Source of the DNA: Hyphomicrobiales bacterium | GTDB taxonomy: Bacteria > Pseudomonadota > Alphaproteobacteria > Rhizobiales > Beijerinckiaceae | Direction of reading: 5' to 3' | Length of the DNA stretch: 64,000 nucleotides | NCBI GenBank assembly: GCA_027484605.1 | Contig: JAIXSR010000150.1 | Span: forward strand, 124,001-188,000 | Part shown: positions 25,736-35,606 of the stretch, in pieces | Layout: each line of letters begins with the position of its first letter | Position numbering within the stretch: the stretch's first letter is position 1 | Notes under the pieces: generated by a model | Database searches by the model: none | The model's input: the letters and a program-made list of their open reading frames with translations, nothing else | What the model was told of the DNA's origin: nothing | Position numbers and translations under genes: made by a program

Positions 25736-26746
25736 ATGGTCGCCATCCGGCCCTCCGACCTGCCCCGTTTCACCGGCAAGGACTGCCTGTCGCGGCGCCT
25801 GTTCCTGATTTTCGGCCCGGACGAGGGGGGCGTCAGGATGCGGGCCGACCAGATCGCGGCGACTTTCGCCAGGCAATCCAGGGATTCGCTTGAGCGCCTC
25901 GATTTCGACGCCGAAACATTGAATGCCGATCCCGGCAAGCTGATGGACGAGGCCCAGGCCTTCAGCATGTTTTCCGCCAGCCGGCTCATTACCGTCAGCG
26001 GAGCCGGAAAGCTCTCGAAGGCTCTCTGGTCGCTCCTGTTGGAAACATCGGCGCTTGAAACGCCGATCATTCTGCTGGCCGACGAACTGGCCAAGACCGC
26101 TGCGATGCGCCTGGCCTTCGAACAACATGGCGAGGCAGTGGCCATTGCCTGCTACCCCGCCAGCCGGGCGGAAATCCAGGCGCTGATCGAAGACCGCGTC
26201 AAATCGTCAGGGATGAGCATTACGGCGGCTGCATCGGCAGCTCTCGGCGATCTCGTCGGCTCGGATCTCGCGCTGACCGATCGGGAACTGGAAAAGCTGA
26301 TCCTCTATTGCCACGGACATGTGGCGATCGAGGTCGACGATGTTGCCACCATGCTGGTCGACACCTCGGAGCTCGGGCCTGCCGAGGCCATTGACCGGGC
26401 GTTTGAAGGCAAGCTGGAACTGGTCGAATCGGCGACGTTGCGGTGTTTCGCAGAGGGCATCGCACCCTCCGGTCTCATTGCCATGGCGCTTGGCCATGCT
26501 GGCCTGCTGCGGCGCCTCGCCATGGCCGGCAACAACCTTGAAGCGGCGTTCAAGGCCGAGCGCATCTTCTTCAAGCGGCAGGACCGGATCCGCACCCAGA
26601 ACCGCCTCTGGCCGATCGATCAGCTCTCCCGGGCCATCGACATCCTCGCGCAGACCCAGGCGCAGATGCGCAGGACGCCGGCAATCGAGGAAACGGTCAC
26701 CGTGCGCGCCCTGTGGTCGATTGCCCTCGCATCACGACGGCGTTAG
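25736..26746 (+). CDS. holA: DNA polymerase III delta subunit
   Basis: This 336-residue protein is the delta wrench of the clamp loader, which opens the beta clamp. Signs are RRLFLIFGPDEGGVRMRADQIAATFARQSRDS at the N-terminus (no functional P-loop, as expected), DPGKLMDEAQAFSMFSASRLITVSGAGK, ITAAASAALGDLVGSDLALTDRELEKLILYC and VRALWSIAL at the end. It follows lptE by 9 bp. Its last 15 bp overlap the end of convergent parB. Confidence 0.9.
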   Translation: MVAIRPSDLPRFTGKDCLSRRLFLIFGPDEGGVRMRADQIAATFARQSRDSLERLDFDAETLNADPGKLMDEAQAFSMFSASRLITVSGAGKLSKALWSLLLETSALETPIILLADELAKTAAMRLAFEQHGEAVAIACYPASRAEIQALIEDRVKSSGMSITAAASAALGDLVGSDLALTDRELEKLILYCHGHVAIEVDDVATMLVDTSELGPAEAIDRAFEGKLELVESATLRCFAEGIAPSGLIAMALGHAGLLRRLAMAGNNLEAAFKAERIFFKRQDRIRTQNRLWPIDQLSRAIDILAQTQAQMRRTPAIEETVTVRALWSIALASRRR

Positions 26747-27634
26747 GCCGCCGCTCGCCAGCTTGTGGCTCAGCAATTCCAGTTGCTCGAGCGTGCGGTA
26801 GCGGATCTTCATCACGCCGCCTTTTTCACCCCGATGCTCGATCTGGACAGCGAGCCCGAGAATCTCCGCCAGCCGCTGTTCAAGGGCTGCCGTATCGGCA
26901 TCCCGCGCGGTGGCTGATTTGGTCGACGGAGCCGGCCGATCTTCCTCGCCGCGATTCTCGCGCTGCGCGATGCGTTCGACATCACGGACGGTCAACCCCT
27001 GATCGATGATCCGCCAGGCCAACAATTCCGGATCAGCAACCGAAAGCAGCGCCCGGGCATGTCCGGCGGAAACCTGTCCGGACACGACCTTCTCCTTCAC
27101 GGAATCGGGCAAGCGCGACAGCCGCAACGTGTTCGCGACATGGGAACGGCTCTTGCCCATCACCTTGGCAAGATCCGCCTGGGTATAGCCATACTGGCCG
27201 ATCAGGCTCTCATAGCCTCTTGCCTCGTCGAGGGCATTCAGATCAGCGCGCTGGATATTCTCGATGATCGCGAATTCCAGCGCCTGCTTGTCATCGGCCT
27301 CGACCAGTACGATCGGAACATCACGGAGGCCAGCCCGCTGGGCCGCGCGCCAGCGTCGTTCGCCCGCGATGATCTCGAAAGCATCGATCGCGCCGGGAAC
27401 ACCCCGGACAATGATCGGCTGGATAATGTCACGCTCCCGAATCGAAGCCGCCAGTTCCTCCAGTTCCTCCTCGCCGAAGGTCTGCCGCGGATTCAGCGGG
27501 TTCGGGCGAAGAAACTCGATCGGCACGCGCCTTTGGGCACGGTTACGGGTTTCGGCCGCGGTTTCATTGCCGACATCGCCAAGAAGAGCGGCAAGACCCC
27601 GCCCGAGACGCATCTTGGATTGTTCGTCCGCCAT
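26732..27634 (-). CDS. parB: Chromosome-partitioning protein ParB
   Basis: This 300-residue protein is a CTP-dependent DNA clamp that loads at parS and spreads to build the partition complex near the origin. The N-terminal ParA-activating motif LGRGLAALLGD is at residues 10-20, and the nucleotide-binding GERRWRAA at 91-98. The helix-turn-helix region (QADLAKVMGKSRSHVANTLRLSRLP) and a C-terminal dimerisation domain follow. Two perfect parS sites lie 1.4 and 3.4 kb upstream on the same operon. It starts 12 bp after parA, with AAAGGAAG upstream, and overlaps the holA 3' end tail to tail. Confidence 0.97.
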   Translation of the reverse strand: MADEQSKMRLGRGLAALLGDVGNETAAETRNRAQRRVPIEFLRPNPLNPRQTFGEEELEELAASIRERDIIQPIIVRGVPGAIDAFEIIAGERRWRAAQRAGLRDVPIVLVEADDKQALEFAIIENIQRADLNALDEARGYESLIGQYGYTQADLAKVMGKSRSHVANTLRLSRLPDSVKEKVVSGQVSAGHARALLSVADPELLAWRIIDQGLTVRDVERIAQRENRGEEDRPAPSTKSATARDADTAALEQRLAEILGLAVQIEHRGEKGGVMKIRYRTLEQLELLSHKLASGGLTPS

Positions 27635-27646
27635 GATCGGCTTCCT

Positions 27647-28447
27647 TTACTCGGCAGCCGCGAGCAACCGCTCGCGCTGGATGATCTCGGAGGCAAGCTT
27701 CAGATAGGCTTGGCTCCCGGCACATTTCAGGTCATACAGCAAGACCGGCTTGCCATAGGAGGGTGCTTCCGAAACCCGGACATTGCGGGGAATGACCGTC
27801 TCGAAAACCTTCTTTCCAAGATATTGCCGAACATCACGGATCACTTGCCCGGCCAGATTGTTCCGTGGATCGAACATTGTCAGGACAACCCCGTGGATAT
27901 CGAGATCCGGGTTGACCGTGTTCCGGACCTGGTCAATCGTCTTGAGGAGCTGGCTCAGTCCCTCCAAAGCAAAGAACTCGCATTGAAGCGGAACGAGGAC
28001 GCCATCTGCCGCAGCCATGGCATTGATCGTAAGCAAATTGAGCGACGGCGGGCAATCAATCAGAATATATGTAAAGGGCAAATGACCGCCCGAGTTTTCC
28101 ATACCCTGAATAGCCTTCTTGAGACGATCCGTTCTGTCCTTCTGAGCCGCAAGAGTTATCTCGGCACCAAGAAGATCCATTGTGGCAGGCACAATGGATA
28201 CGCGAGGAACATCTGTCGGACGGGCAGCCTGCGCGAGCGAGACATCGCCCAGCAAGACATCATAGGCGGAAATGTCTCGGTCGCGCATATCCACGCCGAG
28301 CCCCGTGGAGGCATTGCCCTGGGGATCAAGGTCAATCAGCAGAACCCGCTCGCCGATCGCGGCAAGAGCCGTCCCGAGATTGATCGCCGTCGTGGTTTTT
28401 CCGACGCCGCCCTTCTGATTGGCTACTGTGAGTACCCGCGGCTTCAT
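27647..28447 (-). CDS. parA: Chromosome-partitioning ATPase ParA
   Basis: This 266-residue deviant Walker A ATPase has KGGVGKTTT at residues 12-20, LLIDLDPQGNASTGLG (Walker A'), and ILIDCPPSLNLLTINAM (Walker B). ParA moves ParB-parS complexes along the nucleoid. It is short and lacks the extra N-terminal DNA-binding domain of plasmid type Ia ParA, which marks it as chromosomal. A strong AAGGAGG precedes ATG 28447. It lies 33 bp after rsmG and 12 bp before parB. Confidence 0.97.
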   Translation of the reverse strand: MKPRVLTVANQKGGVGKTTTAINLGTALAAIGERVLLIDLDPQGNASTGLGVDMRDRDISAYDVLLGDVSLAQAARPTDVPRVSIVPATMDLLGAEITLAAQKDRTDRLKKAIQGMENSGGHLPFTYILIDCPPSLNLLTINAMAAADGVLVPLQCEFFALEGLSQLLKTIDQVRNTVNPDLDIHGVVLTMFDPRNNLAGQVIRDVRQYLGKKVFETVIPRNVRVSEAPSYGKPVLLYDLKCAGSQAYLKLASEIIQRERLLAAAE

Positions 28448-28480
28448 GAAAATCCTCCTTCAACGGCATTCGACAGGTGA

Positions 28481-29137
28481 TCACCCTGACCTGGAAGGAT
28501 CGTCGAGCATGGTTTCGACAATCCGGGAAGCAGGCTCGGTCATGCTGTCGTGGAGCCGATAAGAGAATTGCCAGTTCCGGAGGGCATCGGTCAATTCAGA
28601 CTGGTAGTCGCGCCCCTTGGGAAAGAGGCCGACAGCCCCGCTTTTCAACAGGAGATTCCCGTAACGCAGAAGATCGGACAACGGCGCAAGAGCCCTTGCC
28701 GTCACGATCTCGACTTTCGGAAGCTGCGGGACAACCTCCTCGATCCGCGCGGCATGAACAGATGTCGGCAGGTCCAGCTCAACAGATACGGCCCTGAGAA
28801 AGGCAGCCTTCTTGTGATTGCTCTCGATGAGATGCACGTGCGAACCAGGGCGTCCGGCCAGAGCACAGGCAATGACGATCCCGGGCAGCCCCCCGCCGGA
28901 GCCCATATCCGCCCAGCGCAGGGCATCCGGTTTCACGGCATGAAGCTGCAGGCTGTCAACGATATGGCGCTGCCAGATCGTTTCAAGCGTGGAGGGGGCA
29001 ACGAGATTGATCCGGCTCTGCCACTCCTCCATCCGGCGGACATAGGCCTCGAGCCGGGCCCTTGTTTCACGTGAAACATCAATCCCGGTCCGTTCGAGGA
29101 GATTCGCAGCAGAGGAAAGACCGTCCTTTCGCGTCAC
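28481..29137 (-). CDS. rsmG: 16S rRNA (guanine-527-N7) methyltransferase RsmG
   Basis: This 218-residue enzyme methylates 16S rRNA G527. The SAM site is [10 protein letters not shown] at residues 77-86, preceded by [23 protein letters not shown], a family signature. The start is GTG 29137, which overlaps the mnmG stop (GTGA), with AAAGG upstream. Codons 20-26 (DVSRETR) contain a perfect parS site, so a DNA-binding signal constrains part of this protein. It lies between mnmG and parA as in many bacteria. Confidence 0.95.
   Translation of the reverse strand: MTRKDGLSSAANLLERTGIDVSRETRARLEAYVRRMEEWQSRINLVAPSTLETIWQRHIVDSLQLHAVKPDALRWADMGSGGGLPGIVIACALAGRPGSHVHLIESNHKKAAFLRAVSVELDLPTSVHAARIEEVVPQLPKVEIVTARALAPLSDLLRYGNLLLKSGAVGLFPKGRDYQSELTDALRNWQFSYRLHDSMTEPASRIVETMLDDPSRSG
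29063..29078. promoter_or_regulatory. parS site inside rsmG
   Basis: TGTTTCACGTGAAACA is a perfect 16-bp palindrome identical to the consensus parS site bound by ParB. It is within the 5' part of rsmG, encoding residues VSRET, about 1.4 kb from the parB start and 6.3 kb from the candidate oriC. Confidence 0.95.
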
Positions 29138-31020
29138 GCCGCAGCCTTTCGGACAATGGCAGTCAGCAGGATCAGTGCAGCAGGTGTCATTCCCTCGATC
29201 TGCCCCGCCTCATGAATGGAACGGGGACGAATCGAAACCAACTTCTGCCGCAACTCATTGGAAAGCCCGGATACCCTCTGGAAATCGAGATCGTCGGGAA
29301 TCCTGAGATCCTTGTCCCTTGCCATACGATGCAGATCGTCTGCCTGCCTCTCGAGATAGACGCTGTACTTACCTTCTGTCTCGAGCAGGTCGCGCGCCCA
29401 GCCGGGGCATTCGCCCAGACCATCGGACAACCCGACCAACCGGTCGAAGCCCACCCCGGGCAGCGCCAGCAGAGCGAAGCCGTCACGACGGACGCCATCG
29501 AGGTTGACATCCAGCCCCGCGGCTCGCGCCTCATTGGGCGTAAGCCGAATTGACTTGAGGCGGCTCCGATAGTCATCGAGGATGTCCATCTTCCGCCGAT
29601 GGACCGCGCAACGGGCTTCGCCGACAAGCCCAAGGGTGATCCCCTGCTCGGTCAGACGGGCATCCGCATTGTCGGCGCGCAGCGTCAGTCGGAACTCCGC
29701 TCGCGACGTGAACATGCGGTAGGGCTCGGAGACACCCATTCGGGTCAGATCGTCGATCATCACCCCGAGATAACTGACACTCCGGTCAAAGGTCACGCCA
29801 GGGGTGCCGCCTGCCCGCCGAGCCGCATTGAGACCGGCAACGAGACCCTGACCCGCCGCTTCCTCATAACCGGTCGTGCCATTGATCTGCCCGGCGAAGA
29901 AAAGCCCCTCGACACGGCGACTCTCCAGCGTTGCCTCGAGTTCCCGCGGGTCGATGAAATCATACTCGATCGCATAGCCATGGCGGATGACCCGCGCACG
30001 CTCCAGGCCCGGGATCGATGCGATCATGGCGTCCTGCGCTGTCTCCGGAAGCGAGGTCGACAGTCCGTTCGGATATACGGTGGGATCATCCAGACCCTCG
30101 GGCTCCAGGAAGATCTGGTGTGAGGACCGATCCGAGAACCGGACAATCTTGTCCTCGATCGACGGGCAGTAGCGCGGCCCTCGTCCAGATATCTCGCCGG
30201 AATACATGGCGGAGAGATGGAGATTCTGCTCGATGATCGCCTGCGTTTCAGCCGTCGTCCGGGTGATGAAACATGAGATCTGCGGCACCTCGATCCGGGT
30301 GGTCATCGCTGAAAATGGTTCCGGAGGCGAATCGCCCTTCTGCTCCTCGCAACGCGCCCAATCGATTGTCCGGCCATCCAGCCGGGCCGGCGTTCCGGTC
30401 TTCAGGCGTCCAAGCGCGAAGCCCAATGCATCCAGCCGCTCGGCCAACAACCGAGCCGGTGGTTCGTCCACTCTCCCGGCGGGGATCTGTCGTTTCCCGA
30501 TGTGGATGACGCCGCGAAGGAAGGTGCCGGTGGTCACCACCACTGCGCCGCAGGAAAACTCCCGGCCATCCGCCAGCCGGACGGATCGGACACGAATCGA
30601 ATCGATATCGATATCGCTGACTTCGCCTTCGATGACTTCAAGACCGCGCTGCTCGGCCAGGATCAGCTGCACCGCGCTGCGATACAGGCTTCGATCCGCC
30701 TGCGCCCTAGGCCCCCGGACGGCAGCACCCTTGCTGCGGTTCAAAAGCTTGAAATGGATCCCGGCGCGATCAATAGCCCGGCCCATGACACCATCAAGCG
30801 CATCGACTTCGCGGACAAGGTGACCCTTCCCCAACCCACCGATCGCAGGATTGCACGACATCTCGCCAATCCGGTCGCGGCGAAGCGTGATCAGGCCAAC
30901 GCGTGCCCCGGCGCGCGCCGCCGCGCTGGCTGCCTCGGTGCCGGCATGGCCACCCCCGACAACGATGACATCATAGCTGTGTTCGGACACACCCTGACTC
31001 CATTGTTTCACGTGAAACAC
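29134..31020 (-). CDS. mnmG: tRNA uridine-5-carboxymethylaminomethyl modification enzyme MnmG (GidA)
   Basis: This FAD enzyme works with MnmE to modify U34 of several tRNAs. The FAD motif is [15 protein letters not shown], followed by [20 protein letters not shown] sequence, [41 protein letters not shown] and a helical C-terminus. Two starts are possible. GTG 31020 overlaps the mnmE stop (TAGTG) and gives 628 residues with the parS site as its first codons. GTG 30990 has GGAG 7 nt upstream and gives 618 residues, closer to the usual family N-terminus. In the second case parS 31004-31019 is non-coding leader. Confidence 0.93.
   Translation of the reverse strand: MFHVKQWSQGVSEHSYDVIVVGGGHAGTEAASAAARAGARVGLITLRRDRIGEMSCNPAIGGLGKGHLVREVDALDGVMGRAIDRAGIHFKLLNRSKGAAVRGPRAQADRSLYRSAVQLILAEQRGLEVIEGEVSDIDIDSIRVRSVRLADGREFSCGAVVVTTGTFLRGVIHIGKRQIPAGRVDEPPARLLAERLDALGFALGRLKTGTPARLDGRTIDWARCEEQKGDSPPEPFSAMTTRIEVPQISCFITRTTAETQAIIEQNLHLSAMYSGEISGRGPRYCPSIEDKIVRFSDRSSHQIFLEPEGLDDPTVYPNGLSTSLPETAQDAMIASIPGLERARVIRHGYAIEYDFIDPRELEATLESRRVEGLFFAGQINGTTGYEEAAGQGLVAGLNAARRAGGTPGVTFDRSVSYLGVMIDDLTRMGVSEPYRMFTSRAEFRLTLRADNADARLTEQGITLGLVGEARCAVHRRKMDILDDYRSRLKSIRLTPNEARAAGLDVNLDGVRRDGFALLALPGVGFDRLVGLSDGLGECPGWARDLLETEGKYSVYLERQADDLHRMARDKDLRIPDDLDFQRVSGLSNELRQKLVSIRPRSIHEAGQIEGMTPAALILLTAIVRKAAA
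31004..31019. promoter_or_regulatory. parS site at the mnmE-mnmG junction
   Basis: A second perfect TGTTTCACGTGAAACA copy lies right after the mnmE stop and at or before the mnmG start. It is 1.94 kb from the first copy and about 4.3 kb from the candidate oriC. ParB bound here could affect mnmG expression as well as segregation. Confidence 0.95.
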
Positions 31021-32330
31021 TACTTCCCGATGCAGAACCGACGAAACACGACATCCAGCACCTGATCCGGCTCGATACGGCCAATAAGTCGATCGAGCGC
31101 CAGCGAGGCATGCCGCAAAGCCTCTGCACGCAATTCGAGAGCCTCAGCTCCGTAACCCGCAGCCATTTCGACCGCAATCGCAGCATCAAGAAGGGCAAGC
31201 CGCTGCCGTTCATGGACCAGCATGCTGTCCCCATCCCGGATCCAGCTGGCCATCTTCGCCTTCTCTCCAAGGGCAGCGAACAAGGTATCAAGTCCTTCTC
31301 CGGATTGTGCGGAAACCGCAAGCCCGATGGGTCGTTTCGTCAGAGAATCGATCAGGTCCAGCTTCGTGAACACCACAAGATCAATATCGATCTGCATCCC
31401 GGGATCGGTCCCAGAGCCATCAACGGGCTCAAGCCAGACCCGGAGATCAGCGGAACTCGCTGCGCGACGCGTCCGGGCAATCCCCTCCCGCTCAAGTCGA
31501 TCCTCTGTTTCCCGGAGCCCGGCTGTATCGATCAGGATGACAGCATGGCCATCCAGATCAAGATGAACCTCCAGCACATCGCGGGTGGTTCCGGCGATCT
31601 CCGATGTGATCGCCACATCACGACGGGCAAGTGCATTGAGCAGCGAGGACTTCCCCGCATTGGGTGCGCCCAACAGGGCAACGCGGAAGCCGTCCCGGAT
31701 GATCTCTGCCGCCGGAGCCGGAGTCCCGGCCTTATAGAGGCTGTCGCGGAGCTCGAGAACGGATTGTTGCAGGTTCGAATCGAAATGCCGGAGCACATCG
31801 TCCTCGTCGGAGAAATCGATCAACGCTTCGGTCAGGCCCCGCAATTCGATCAGGCTCTCCCGCCAATAGGCGATCCGTTCCCGCAGCCAATGGCGGCTCG
31901 ATGCAGCCAGCCGGGCTTGCGCCCGCGTCTCGGCCTGAAGGACGTCACCCAATGCCTCGACATCCAGCAGGTCCATCTTGCCATTCAGGAACGAGCGACG
32001 CGTGAACTCGCCGGCATCGGCCGGCCTGTAGCCTGGCAACGCGGCGAGGGCATGAAGCAAGGCGCGGACAATAGCCCGACTGCCATGGACCTGCAGTTCG
32101 ATAATGTCTTCCCCGGTGAAACTTCGGGGACCCGGAAAGAAGAGGACAAGCGCGTCATCGACATGCTCTCCGGTATCCGGATCCCGGAGAACCCGCACAG
32201 CTGCCCGTCGTGGCGGTGGCAGGTCGAAGCGGAGGAGCGAAGCGACCGATCTGGCATCCGGACCGGAGACGCGAATCACCGCGACGCCTGAAACGGACGG
32301 GCCCGTGCTGAGCGCATAGATCGTGTCCAT
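31020..32330 (-). CDS. mnmE: tRNA modification GTPase MnmE (TrmE)
   Basis: This 436-residue GTPase partners MnmG in tRNA U34 modification. It has an N-terminal formyl-THF-binding domain ([22 protein letters not shown], residues 2-23), G1 motif GAPNAGKS at 221-228, the G2/G3 segment with DTAGLRE, and TKLD as G4. The invariant C-terminal motif is C433-I-G-K. It begins 37 bp after rho and overlaps mnmG at its stop codon. Confidence 0.95.
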   Translation of the reverse strand: MDTIYALSTGPSVSGVAVIRVSGPDARSVASLLRFDLPPPRRAAVRVLRDPDTGEHVDDALVLFFPGPRSFTGEDIIELQVHGSRAIVRALLHALAALPGYRPADAGEFTRRSFLNGKMDLLDVEALGDVLQAETRAQARLAASSRHWLRERIAYWRESLIELRGLTEALIDFSDEDDVLRHFDSNLQQSVLELRDSLYKAGTPAPAAEIIRDGFRVALLGAPNAGKSSLLNALARRDVAITSEIAGTTRDVLEVHLDLDGHAVILIDTAGLRETEDRLEREGIARTRRAASSADLRVWLEPVDGSGTDPGMQIDIDLVVFTKLDLIDSLTKRPIGLAVSAQSGEGLDTLFAALGEKAKMASWIRDGDSMLVHERQRLALLDAAIAVEMAAGYGAEALELRAEALRHASLALDRLIGRIEPDQVLDVVFRRFCIGK

Positions 32331-32367
32331 TGCTCCGTCCCGGGCCCGTATCCTGGATTACTTTCGA

Positions 32368-33633
32368 TCAGGTATTCATCGACTCGAAGAAGTCGCTGTT
32401 CTGTTTGGTCTGCCGGAGCTTGTCGAGGAGGAACTCGATCGCATCCTGCGGACCCATCGGATTGAGAATGCGCCGGAGCACATAGGTCTTCTGGAGCTGG
32501 TCGCGCGGCGTGATGAGTTCTTCCTTGCGGGTGCCGGACTTGAGAATATCGAGAGCCGGGAAGACCCGTTTGTCAGCCACCTTGCGGTCCAGGACGATTT
32601 CCGAATTGCCGGTGCCCTTGAACTCCTCGAAGATCACCTCGTCCATGCGGCTGCCTGTATCGATCAGAGCCGTGGCGATGATCGTCAGCGAGCCTCCTTC
32701 CTCGATGTTCCGGGCTGCACCGAAGAACCGCTTCGGGCGCTGCAGGGCATTCGCATCCACGCCGCCGGTCAGGACCTTGCCGGAAGACGGCACCACCGTG
32801 TTATAGGCGCGGCCCAGCCGGGTGATCGAATCGAGAAGGATGACCACGTCGCGGCCATGTTCGACAAGGCGCTTGGCCTTCTCGATGACCATTTCGGCTA
32901 CCTGGACATGTCGGGAGGCGGGCTCGTCGAAGGTCGAGGACACCACCTCGCCGCGCACGGAGCGCTGCATGTCCGTCACTTCCTCCGGCCGTTCGTCGAT
33001 GAGCAGGACGATCAGATAGCATTCCGGATGGTTGGTCGTGATCGACTGCGCGACATTCTGGAGAAGGACAGTCTTGCCGGTCCGCGGCGGTGCCACGATG
33101 AGGGCGCGCTGCCCCTTCCCGATCGGCGAAACGATATCGATAACGCGCGCCGACATATCCTTCTTGGTCGGATCCGGGTTCTCGAGCCGCAGGCGCTGAT
33201 CCGGATAGAGCGGTGTCAGGTTGTCGAAATGAACCTTGTGCCGGGCCTTTTCCGGATCCTCGAAATTGATCGTGTTGACCTTGAGAAGGGCGAAATAACG
33301 TTCTCCGTCCCGGGGGGAGCGGATCTGGCCCTCGACAGTATCGCCGGTGCGCAGCGAGAACCGCCGGATCTGTGCCGGGGAAATGTAGATATCATCGGGC
33401 CCGGCGAGATAATTCGCATCCGGCGACCGCAGGAATGCGAAACCATCCTGCAGCACCTCGACAACCCCTTCGCCGATGATCTCGGTATCGTTGGCCGCGA
33501 GCTGCTTGAGAATGGCGAACATCAGCTCCTGCTTGCGCATGGTGCTGGCGCCTTCCACCTCCAGTTCCTCGGCGAAACTCAGGAGTTCGGTTGGCGATTT
33601 GCGTTTCAGGTCGTGGAGTTTGATCTCCGGCAT
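32368..33633 (-). CDS. rho: Transcription termination factor Rho
   Basis: This 421-residue hexameric RNA helicase terminates transcription at C-rich RNA. It has the N-terminal helical domain ([38 protein letters not shown]), the RNA-binding OSB fold with [37 protein letters not shown]-loop APPRTGKT at 181-188, Walker [17 protein letters not shown], and Q-loop [11 protein letters not shown] 33633 has AAGG upstream, and the family begins MPEIKL here. No acidic or basic insertion of the kind seen in actinobacteria is present. Its leader carries a long pyrimidine tract. Confidence 0.97.
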   Translation of the reverse strand: MPEIKLHDLKRKSPTELLSFAEELEVEGASTMRKQELMFAILKQLAANDTEIIGEGVVEVLQDGFAFLRSPDANYLAGPDDIYISPAQIRRFSLRTGDTVEGQIRSPRDGERYFALLKVNTINFEDPEKARHKVHFDNLTPLYPDQRLRLENPDPTKKDMSARVIDIVSPIGKGQRALIVAPPRTGKTVLLQNVAQSITTNHPECYLIVLLIDERPEEVTDMQRSVRGEVVSSTFDEPASRHVQVAEMVIEKAKRLVEHGRDVVILLDSITRLGRAYNTVVPSSGKVLTGGVDANALQRPKRFFGAARNIEEGGSLTIIATALIDTGSRMDEVIFEEFKGTGNSEIVLDRKVADKRVFPALDILKSGTRKEELITPRDQLQKTYVLRRILNPMGPQDAIEFLLDKLRQTKQNSDFFESMNT

Positions 33634-33644
33634 TGTCAAACCTT

Positions 33645-33670
33645 GGAAAAAAAGAAGAAAAGGGGAAAGG
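33645..33670 (-). promoter_or_regulatory. Pyrimidine-only tract in the rho leader (possible autoregulatory rut site)
   Basis: On the rho coding strand the 26 bases at 33670-33645 contain only C and T, and the tract nearly continues to 33676 with one G. It sits 12 nt before the rho start codon. Rho binds unstructured pyrimidine-rich RNA, and rho is autoregulated by attenuation in E. coli, so this leader is a plausible site for feedback. The evidence is base composition only. Confidence 0.4.
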
Positions 33671-33815
33671 CGAGGACTGGCCAATACGCTGTCAGGGAAG
33701 GCCGGTCTGGCATGCCAGGGATCTGACAGCCGGGCCGCTCAGCCGCAGATCGGGGGCGAGCGATGCGAGTCCGATAGCCGCTTTGGCCGGATTCGGCAAG
33801 ATGTCTTTCGTGGGA

Positions 33816-34238
33816 TCAGAAGGGCTTGACGATCACAAGCACGACGATGCCAACCATCAGCAACGTCGGAACCTCGTTCTGGATCCGGTAGAACCGGCTG
33901 GCATGGCGGCGCTCGTCACGGGCGAAAGCGGAAATCCAGGCACCCTGCATGTGATGATGGCCCGTCATCAGGACGACGAGCAGAATCTTGCCATGCAGCC
34001 ACCCGCCGCGAAAACCGAAGCTGGACCAGGCGAGCCAGAGCCCGGTTGCCCAGGCGACAAGCATCGCCGGGCGCATGATATACCGATACAGCTTGAACTC
34101 CATGACCTTGAAGCGCTCGCTGGCATCGGACCGGACAGGGGCCTCCGAATGATACACCATCAGGCGGGGCAGATAGAGCAATCCCGCCATCCACGAGATG
34201 ATGGCCAGCACATGGAGCGCCTTGAGCCAGAGATCCAT
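33816..34238 (-). CDS. hemJ: HemJ-type protoporphyrinogen oxidase
   Basis: This 140-residue membrane protein (UPF0093) has four hydrophobic helices, with LHVLAIISWMAGLLYLPRLMVYH at the start (conserved His9), LYRYIMRPAMLVAWATGLWL, a WLHGKILLVVLMTGHHHM segment with the conserved Lys, and a C-terminal EVPTLLMVGIVVLVIVKPF. HemJ oxidises protoporphyrinogen IX in heme synthesis in bacteria that lack HemG or HemY. Its ATG overlaps the hemE stop (TGATG). A GTG one codon earlier is possible. The coupling with hemE supports the heme role. Confidence 0.88.
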   Translation of the reverse strand: MDLWLKALHVLAIISWMAGLLYLPRLMVYHSEAPVRSDASERFKVMEFKLYRYIMRPAMLVAWATGLWLAWSSFGFRGGWLHGKILLVVLMTGHHHMQGAWISAFARDERRHASRFYRIQNEVPTLLMVGIVVLVIVKPF

Positions 34239-35257
34239 CACCCCCGCACCCGGCGCAACATGGCCTCGACATGGGCGATCGGCGTTGGCGGCAGGATTCC
34301 ATGACCGAGGTTGAAGACATGGGGCAGCCCGGCCGTCGATTCGAGGATATGATCGATTGCCCCGTCCAGCGCGGAACCGCCATTGATGAGGACGAGCGGA
34401 TCAAGGTTTCCCTGCGTCACCATGCCGGCCGGGAATTGCTGCCGGATGTCTGAAATCGCGCAGGCTGTATCGAGGCTGATCGCGTCGCATTTCGTTTCGG
34501 AAACGAATCGCCGGAAGCCGCCAGCAATCCCGCGAGGAAAGGCAATGATCGGCACGGAGGGGTGGTGGGCTTTGACACCGCCGATGATCCTGGCAATGGG
34601 CGTCTCGCTCCAGCGGCGCAACTCACCTTCGGGCAGATTGCCGGCCCAGGAATCGAAAATCTGCAAGGCTTCCGCCCCGGCATCGACCTGGAGGGAGAGG
34701 TGCTCGACGCAGGCTGTCACGAGCAGATCCATCAAGCGCTGGAACGCCTCGGGATGCTGGTAGGCAAAATGCCGCGCCGGCGCCTGATCCGGCGTGCCCT
34801 TCCCGCCGATCATATAGGTCGCCAATGTCCAGGGAGCGCCGCAGAAGCCGATCAGGGCAACCTCTGCGGGCAGGGCAGCCCGGACGCCGCGCAGGGCTTC
34901 ATAGACCGGTCCCAGCTTGTCGCGGTCGAGAACCCCGGAAAGCCGCTTGAGCGCCTCGGGCGTTTCCATCGCCTCGAGCCGCGGCCCTTCACCCTCGGCA
35001 AAACGGACGCCCTGTCCGAGGGCATCCGGGATGACAAGGATATCCGAGAAGATGATCGCCGCATCGAAACCGAACCGTCGGATCGGTTGCATCGTCGCTT
35101 CGATCGCCAGCTCCGGCGAATAGCAGAAATGGAGGAAATCACGGGCCTGAGACCGGATGGCGCGATATTCCGGCAGATAACGCCCGGCCTGCCGCATAAG
35201 CCAGATGGGGGGACGGGCGGCAGCCTTTCCGGCCAGAACATCGAGAAAGGGCTTCAC
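34238..35257 (-). CDS. hemE: Uroporphyrinogen decarboxylase
   Basis: This 339-residue enzyme converts uroporphyrinogen III to coproporphyrinogen III. The N-terminal signature [16 protein letters not shown] is present, with [28 protein letters not shown] and FDSWAGNLP. The start is GTG 35257, supported by AGGGAG 7 nt upstream and by the family N-terminus ([10 protein letters not shown]). A frame open to 35314 would add 19 atypical residues. The gene faces away from the candidate oriC, as in Caulobacter and Sinorhizobium, where hemE borders the origin. Confidence 0.95.
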   Translation of the reverse strand: MKPFLDVLAGKAAARPPIWLMRQAGRYLPEYRAIRSQARDFLHFCYSPELAIEATMQPIRRFGFDAAIIFSDILVIPDALGQGVRFAEGEGPRLEAMETPEALKRLSGVLDRDKLGPVYEALRGVRAALPAEVALIGFCGAPWTLATYMIGGKGTPDQAPARHFAYQHPEAFQRLMDLLVTACVEHLSLQVDAGAEALQIFDSWAGNLPEGELRRWSETPIARIIGGVKAHHPSVPIIAFPRGIAGGFRRFVSETKCDAISLDTACAISDIRQQFPAGMVTQGNLDPLVLINGGSALDGAIDHILESTAGLPHVFNLGHGILPPTPIAHVEAMLRRVRG

Positions 35258-35336
35258 GAAGGCTCCCTGAAAAAAGAAAGGAAGAGGATTCTTCTCTGTT
35301 TCTCTTTCTGGCACGCCTCAAAGCGGAATCGCAAGA

Positions 35337-35345
35337 TCATCCACA
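35337..35345 (+). promoter_or_regulatory. DnaA box candidate
   Basis: TCATCCACA matches the DnaA box TTATCCACA at 8 of 9 positions. It lies on the hemE side of the candidate origin. Confidence 0.6.
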
Positions 35346-35469
35346 GCCGAATGTCAACCAAACTGGACACCTCCGAAATCCGGCTTCGCGGAGCGGCAAG
35401 GGTTCTCTCGGGATTCCAGCGGCTTCTCTCTCTTGATCCCGATCCCGAGCCGTCTTTCCCCATTTTTCA

Positions 35470-35519
35470 CAGAAACTGCTTCCACCTTTCCCCAATCCCG
35501 CTGCTGGGGACAGTTTCTG
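35470..35519. repeat. Nested inverted repeat inside the candidate origin
   Basis: CAGAAACTG (35470-35478) and CAGTTTCTG (35511-35519) are a perfect 9-bp inverted pair. Inside them TCCCCA and TGGGGA form a second perfect pair, and the inner right arm abuts the outer right arm. Weak DnaA-box matches flank both ends (35463-35471 and 35523-35531). It could be an origin-protein site, a cruciform or a small transcript. Confidence 0.65.
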
Positions 35520-35597
35520 CCCTTTCCCACAGGCCGCGAAGAGACCGCCCGACTCCCGGCTCGATTGCACTCCGTTGTCCCGCGCCGTAAACAGGGA

Positions 35598-35606
35598 TGT
35601 GGACAA
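35598..35606 (-). promoter_or_regulatory. DnaA box candidate
   Basis: TGTGGACAA reads TTGTCCACA on the minus strand, 8 of 9 to the DnaA box. It lies 43 bp before the ppsR start, on the opposite strand to the first strong box. Confidence 0.6.
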
